Positions 62,506 through 64,000 of a DNA stretch of 64,000 nucleotides are shown here, one piece after another (within the stretch, counting starts at the first letter, position 1; each line of letters starts with the position of its first letter). Source of the stretch: Methylobacterium sp. BTF04 (GTDB lineage: Bacteria > Pseudomonadota > Alphaproteobacteria > Rhizobiales > Beijerinckiaceae); assembly GCF_010692745.1 (NCBI RefSeq), contig NZ_JAAHTB010000001.1, positions 248,001 to 312,000 of the forward strand, in the 5' to 3' direction. A model generated the notes under the pieces. It was not told the DNA's origin. It did no database searches and saw only the letters and a list, made by a program, of their open reading frames with translations. The position numbers and the translations under genes are program-made.

Positions 62506-63795
62506 TCAATCCTCGTCGCCGTCGTCGCCCCCGGCATAGACACCCTCGGCGCCGATGCCGTCCTCCAGCATCATCCGGGCGCGGGCGCGCAGCTTTTCGG
62601 TCTCGCTCTTGAGCTGGCCGCAGGCAGCGAGGATGTCGCGTCCGCGCGGCGTCCGCACCGGAGACGCGTAGCCGGCTTCGTAGACGATCTCCGAGAAGCG
62701 CTCGATCCGCTCCCAGTCGGAGCATTCGTAGATGCTGCCGGGCCAGGGATTGAACGGGATCAGGTTGATCTTGGCCGGGATCCCCTGGAGCAGGCGCACC
62801 AGCTCGCGCGCATCCGCATCGGTGTCGTTGATGCCCTTGAGCATTACGTACTCGAAGGTGATGCGCCGGGCGTTGTTGAGGCCGGGATAATGGCGGCAGG
62901 CGGCGAGGAGCTCGGCCAGCGGATACTTGCGGTTAAGCGGCACCAGCGTGTCGCGCAGGTCGTCGCGCACGGCGTGGAGCGAGATCGCCAGCATGGCATG
63001 CGCTTCGGTGCCGAGCCGTTCCATCTGCGGCACGACCCCGGAGGTCGAGACGGTGATGCGCCGGCGCGACAGGCCCAACCCCTCCTGATCGGCCATGACG
63101 CCGACGGAATCGATGACGCTGTCGACGTTGTAGAGCGGCTCGCCCATGCCCATGAAGACGATATTGGTGACGGGCCGGCGGGTCTCGTCGGCACCGGGCG
63201 CCGTCGGATTGAGCCCGGCCCAGTCGTCGAGATGATCGCGCGCCACCACCACCTGGGCGACGATCTCGGCCGCCGTCAGGTTGCGCACGAGGCGCTGGGT
63301 GCCGGTGTGGCAGAACGAGCAGGTGAGCGTGCAGCCGACCTGGCTCGAGACGCAGAGCGTGCCGCGGCCGCGGCCGGGAATGTAGACGCACTCGATCTCG
63401 GCGCCGCGATTGTGGTCGTGCTTGCCGGTGGGCGCCATGCGCATCAGCCACTTGCGGGTACCGTCGCGCGACACCTGCTCGGTGATCACCTCCGGCCGGT
63501 CGAGGGTGTAGGCCCGCGCCAGATCCGCCTTGAGGGTCTTGCTGACATTGGTCATCGCATCGAAGTCGCGCGCCCCGCGCACGTTGATCCAGTGCCAGAC
63601 CTGGCCGACGCGCATGCGCTGCTCACGCTCGGACACGCCGATGTCGGCCAGGCGCGCCTTGAGGTCGACGCGGGTGAGGCCGACGAGCGACGACCGGCCG
63701 AGCGGCGTCGCCGCCGGCTCGAAGTCAGGGATCTTCTCGATTGCAGGACCAGCGCTCGCGTCGCGCCGGGCGGTGTCGAACGACGCCGTCGCCAT
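62506..63795 (-). CDS. rlmN: dual-specificity rRNA/tRNA adenine-C2 methyltransferase RlmN
   Basis: 429 residues. The radical-SAM cluster motif is CTLTCSFC (CxxxCxxC), followed by [23 protein letters not shown] and [12 protein letters not shown]; the late ILAACGQL contains the second methyl-carrying cysteine. RlmN methylates A2503 of 23S rRNA and A37 of some tRNAs. The C-terminal acidic tail (GGDDGDED) is longer than in E. coli. ATG 63795 begins [12 protein letters not shown]; an internal start cannot be excluded. Confidence 0.95.
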   Translation of the reverse strand: MATASFDTARRDASAGPAIEKIPDFEPAATPLGRSSLVGLTRVDLKARLADIGVSEREQRMRVGQVWHWINVRGARDFDAMTNVSKTLKADLARAYTLDRPEVITEQVSRDGTRKWLMRMAPTGKHDHNRGAEIECVYIPGRGRGTLCVSSQVGCTLTCSFCHTGTQRLVRNLTAAEIVAQVVVARDHLDDWAGLNPTAPGADETRRPVTNIVFMGMGEPLYNVDSVIDSVGVMADQEGLGLSRRRITVSTSGVVPQMERLGTEAHAMLAISLHAVRDDLRDTLVPLNRKYPLAELLAACRHYPGLNNARRITFEYVMLKGINDTDADARELVRLLQGIPAKINLIPFNPWPGSIYECSDWERIERFSEIVYEAGYASPVRTPRGRDILAACGQLKSETEKLRARARMMLEDGIGAEGVYAGGDDGDED

Positions 63796-64000
63796 GATCT
63801 GTCTAACCTTCGGACTTGGAATCGTTTGGATATAGGGGATTCGCGCGTGGAACGCGAATGCAGGCTCGGCTCACTCGGCTTCGATCGCCACCGCCCGCCG
63901 CCTCGGGCGCGGGAGTTCGCGCGTCGCGGCCCGGTTCGCGCAGGCAGGTCGCACCGGCTACAGGGTGCGATTGCTCTGGCTCCCCCCTCTGCAACCCACC
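63796..64000. other. partial upstream region of rlmN
   Basis: The last 205 bases contain the rlmN promoter region and an AT-richer stretch (GATATAGGGGATTCGC) near 63830. A short minus-strand frame runs through it but has no plausible coding features. Nothing else is evident before the window ends. Confidence 0.4.

Noticed and set aside
63803..63994. 63-codon minus-strand frame at the right edge
   Set aside because: Arg/Pro/Glu-rich shadow-like composition, lies in the rlmN upstream region, and has no ribosome-binding site or motif.
1..64000. tRNA, rRNA, CRISPR, insertion sequences or prophage genes
   Set aside because: No cloverleaf-like sequence, repeat-spacer array, transposase or phage structural gene was recognised on either strand.

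Overview
The window is 64 kb of GC-rich, densely coded chromosome from an alphaproteobacterium of the order Hyphomicrobiales (Rhizobiales), most likely Methylobacterium/Methylorubrum or a close relative. This rests on gene content and order (mnmG-rsmG-parA-parB; leuS-lptE-holA; lptC-lptA-lptB-rpoN-hpf-ptsN; ftsE-ftsX; a phaA-phaB pair beside phaR; CpdR; an NDUFA9-type complex I protein), not on a database search. I see no prophage, insertion sequence, CRISPR array, rRNA or tRNA. The organisation is core-chromosomal, and mnmG-rsmG-parAB with parS points to the origin-proximal part of the main chromosome.

Layout. 1-3.7 kb: 3' part of mnmG, rsmG, parA, parB, with a perfect parS site inside rsmG. 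3.8-8.2 kb (minus strand): leuS, lptE, holA, with a second parS-like site inside leuS. 8.5-17 kb: PLP-homeostasis protein YggS, a MarR/MFS divergent pair, an L,D-transpeptidase-like protein, an OmpR-family regulator resembling CenR, a cNMP-binding-like protein, dapD, an alpha/beta-hydrolase lacking its serine, a class A acid phosphatase and TerC. 17-27 kb: lipid kinase, a secreted NTF2-like protein, a membrane-anchored degenerate nuclease, SPFH/NfeD, a divergent PEP carboxylase homologue, two small membrane/exported proteins and a DUF985 cupin. 27-30 kb: PHB synthesis genes phaB and phaA divergent from their regulator phaR. 30-38 kb: rpmF, a helix-hairpin-helix protein, an RNase D-like exonuclease, then the LPS-transport/sigma-54/nitrogen-PTS block. 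38-44.5 kb: YdcF, FtsX, FtsE, a zinc-ribbon membrane protein, hpt, cpdR, cysK and a 51-residue membrane peptide. 44.5-53.6 kb: a peptidoglycan-binding pseudoprotease divergent from a thioester alpha-2-macroglobulin, followed by pbpC. 53.6-64 kb: gltX, an NDUFA9-like protein, an EI24/CysZ-like protein, a flavin amine oxidase, a hypothetical, plsC, gamma-glutamyltransferase, a small membrane protein and rlmN.

Functional themes. Envelope biogenesis dominates: LptE, LptC, LptA and LptB belong to one LPS-export machine; DapD, the L,D-transpeptidase, FtsEX, PbpC and alpha-2-macroglobulin concern the cell wall and its protection; PlsC and the lipid kinase concern phospholipids. Chromosome segregation (ParABS) and cell-cycle proteolysis control (CpdR) are also present.

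The best candidate for something under-described is the alpha-2-macroglobulin/PbpC locus with its divergent, catalytically dead, peptidoglycan-binding trypsin-like protein. A wider observation is that three proteins (alpha/beta-hydrolase, nuclease domain, trypsin-like protein) have lost recognisable catalytic residues while keeping their folds, and a fourth, the PEP carboxylase homologue, has altered active-site motifs. Non-coding signals of note are two parS-like sites, a candidate sigma-54 promoter in front of rpoN, a GANTC cluster at ftsE, a hairpin covering the pbpC ribosome-binding site, twin overlapping palindromes after cysK, and short tandem duplications in ggt and between phaA and phaB.
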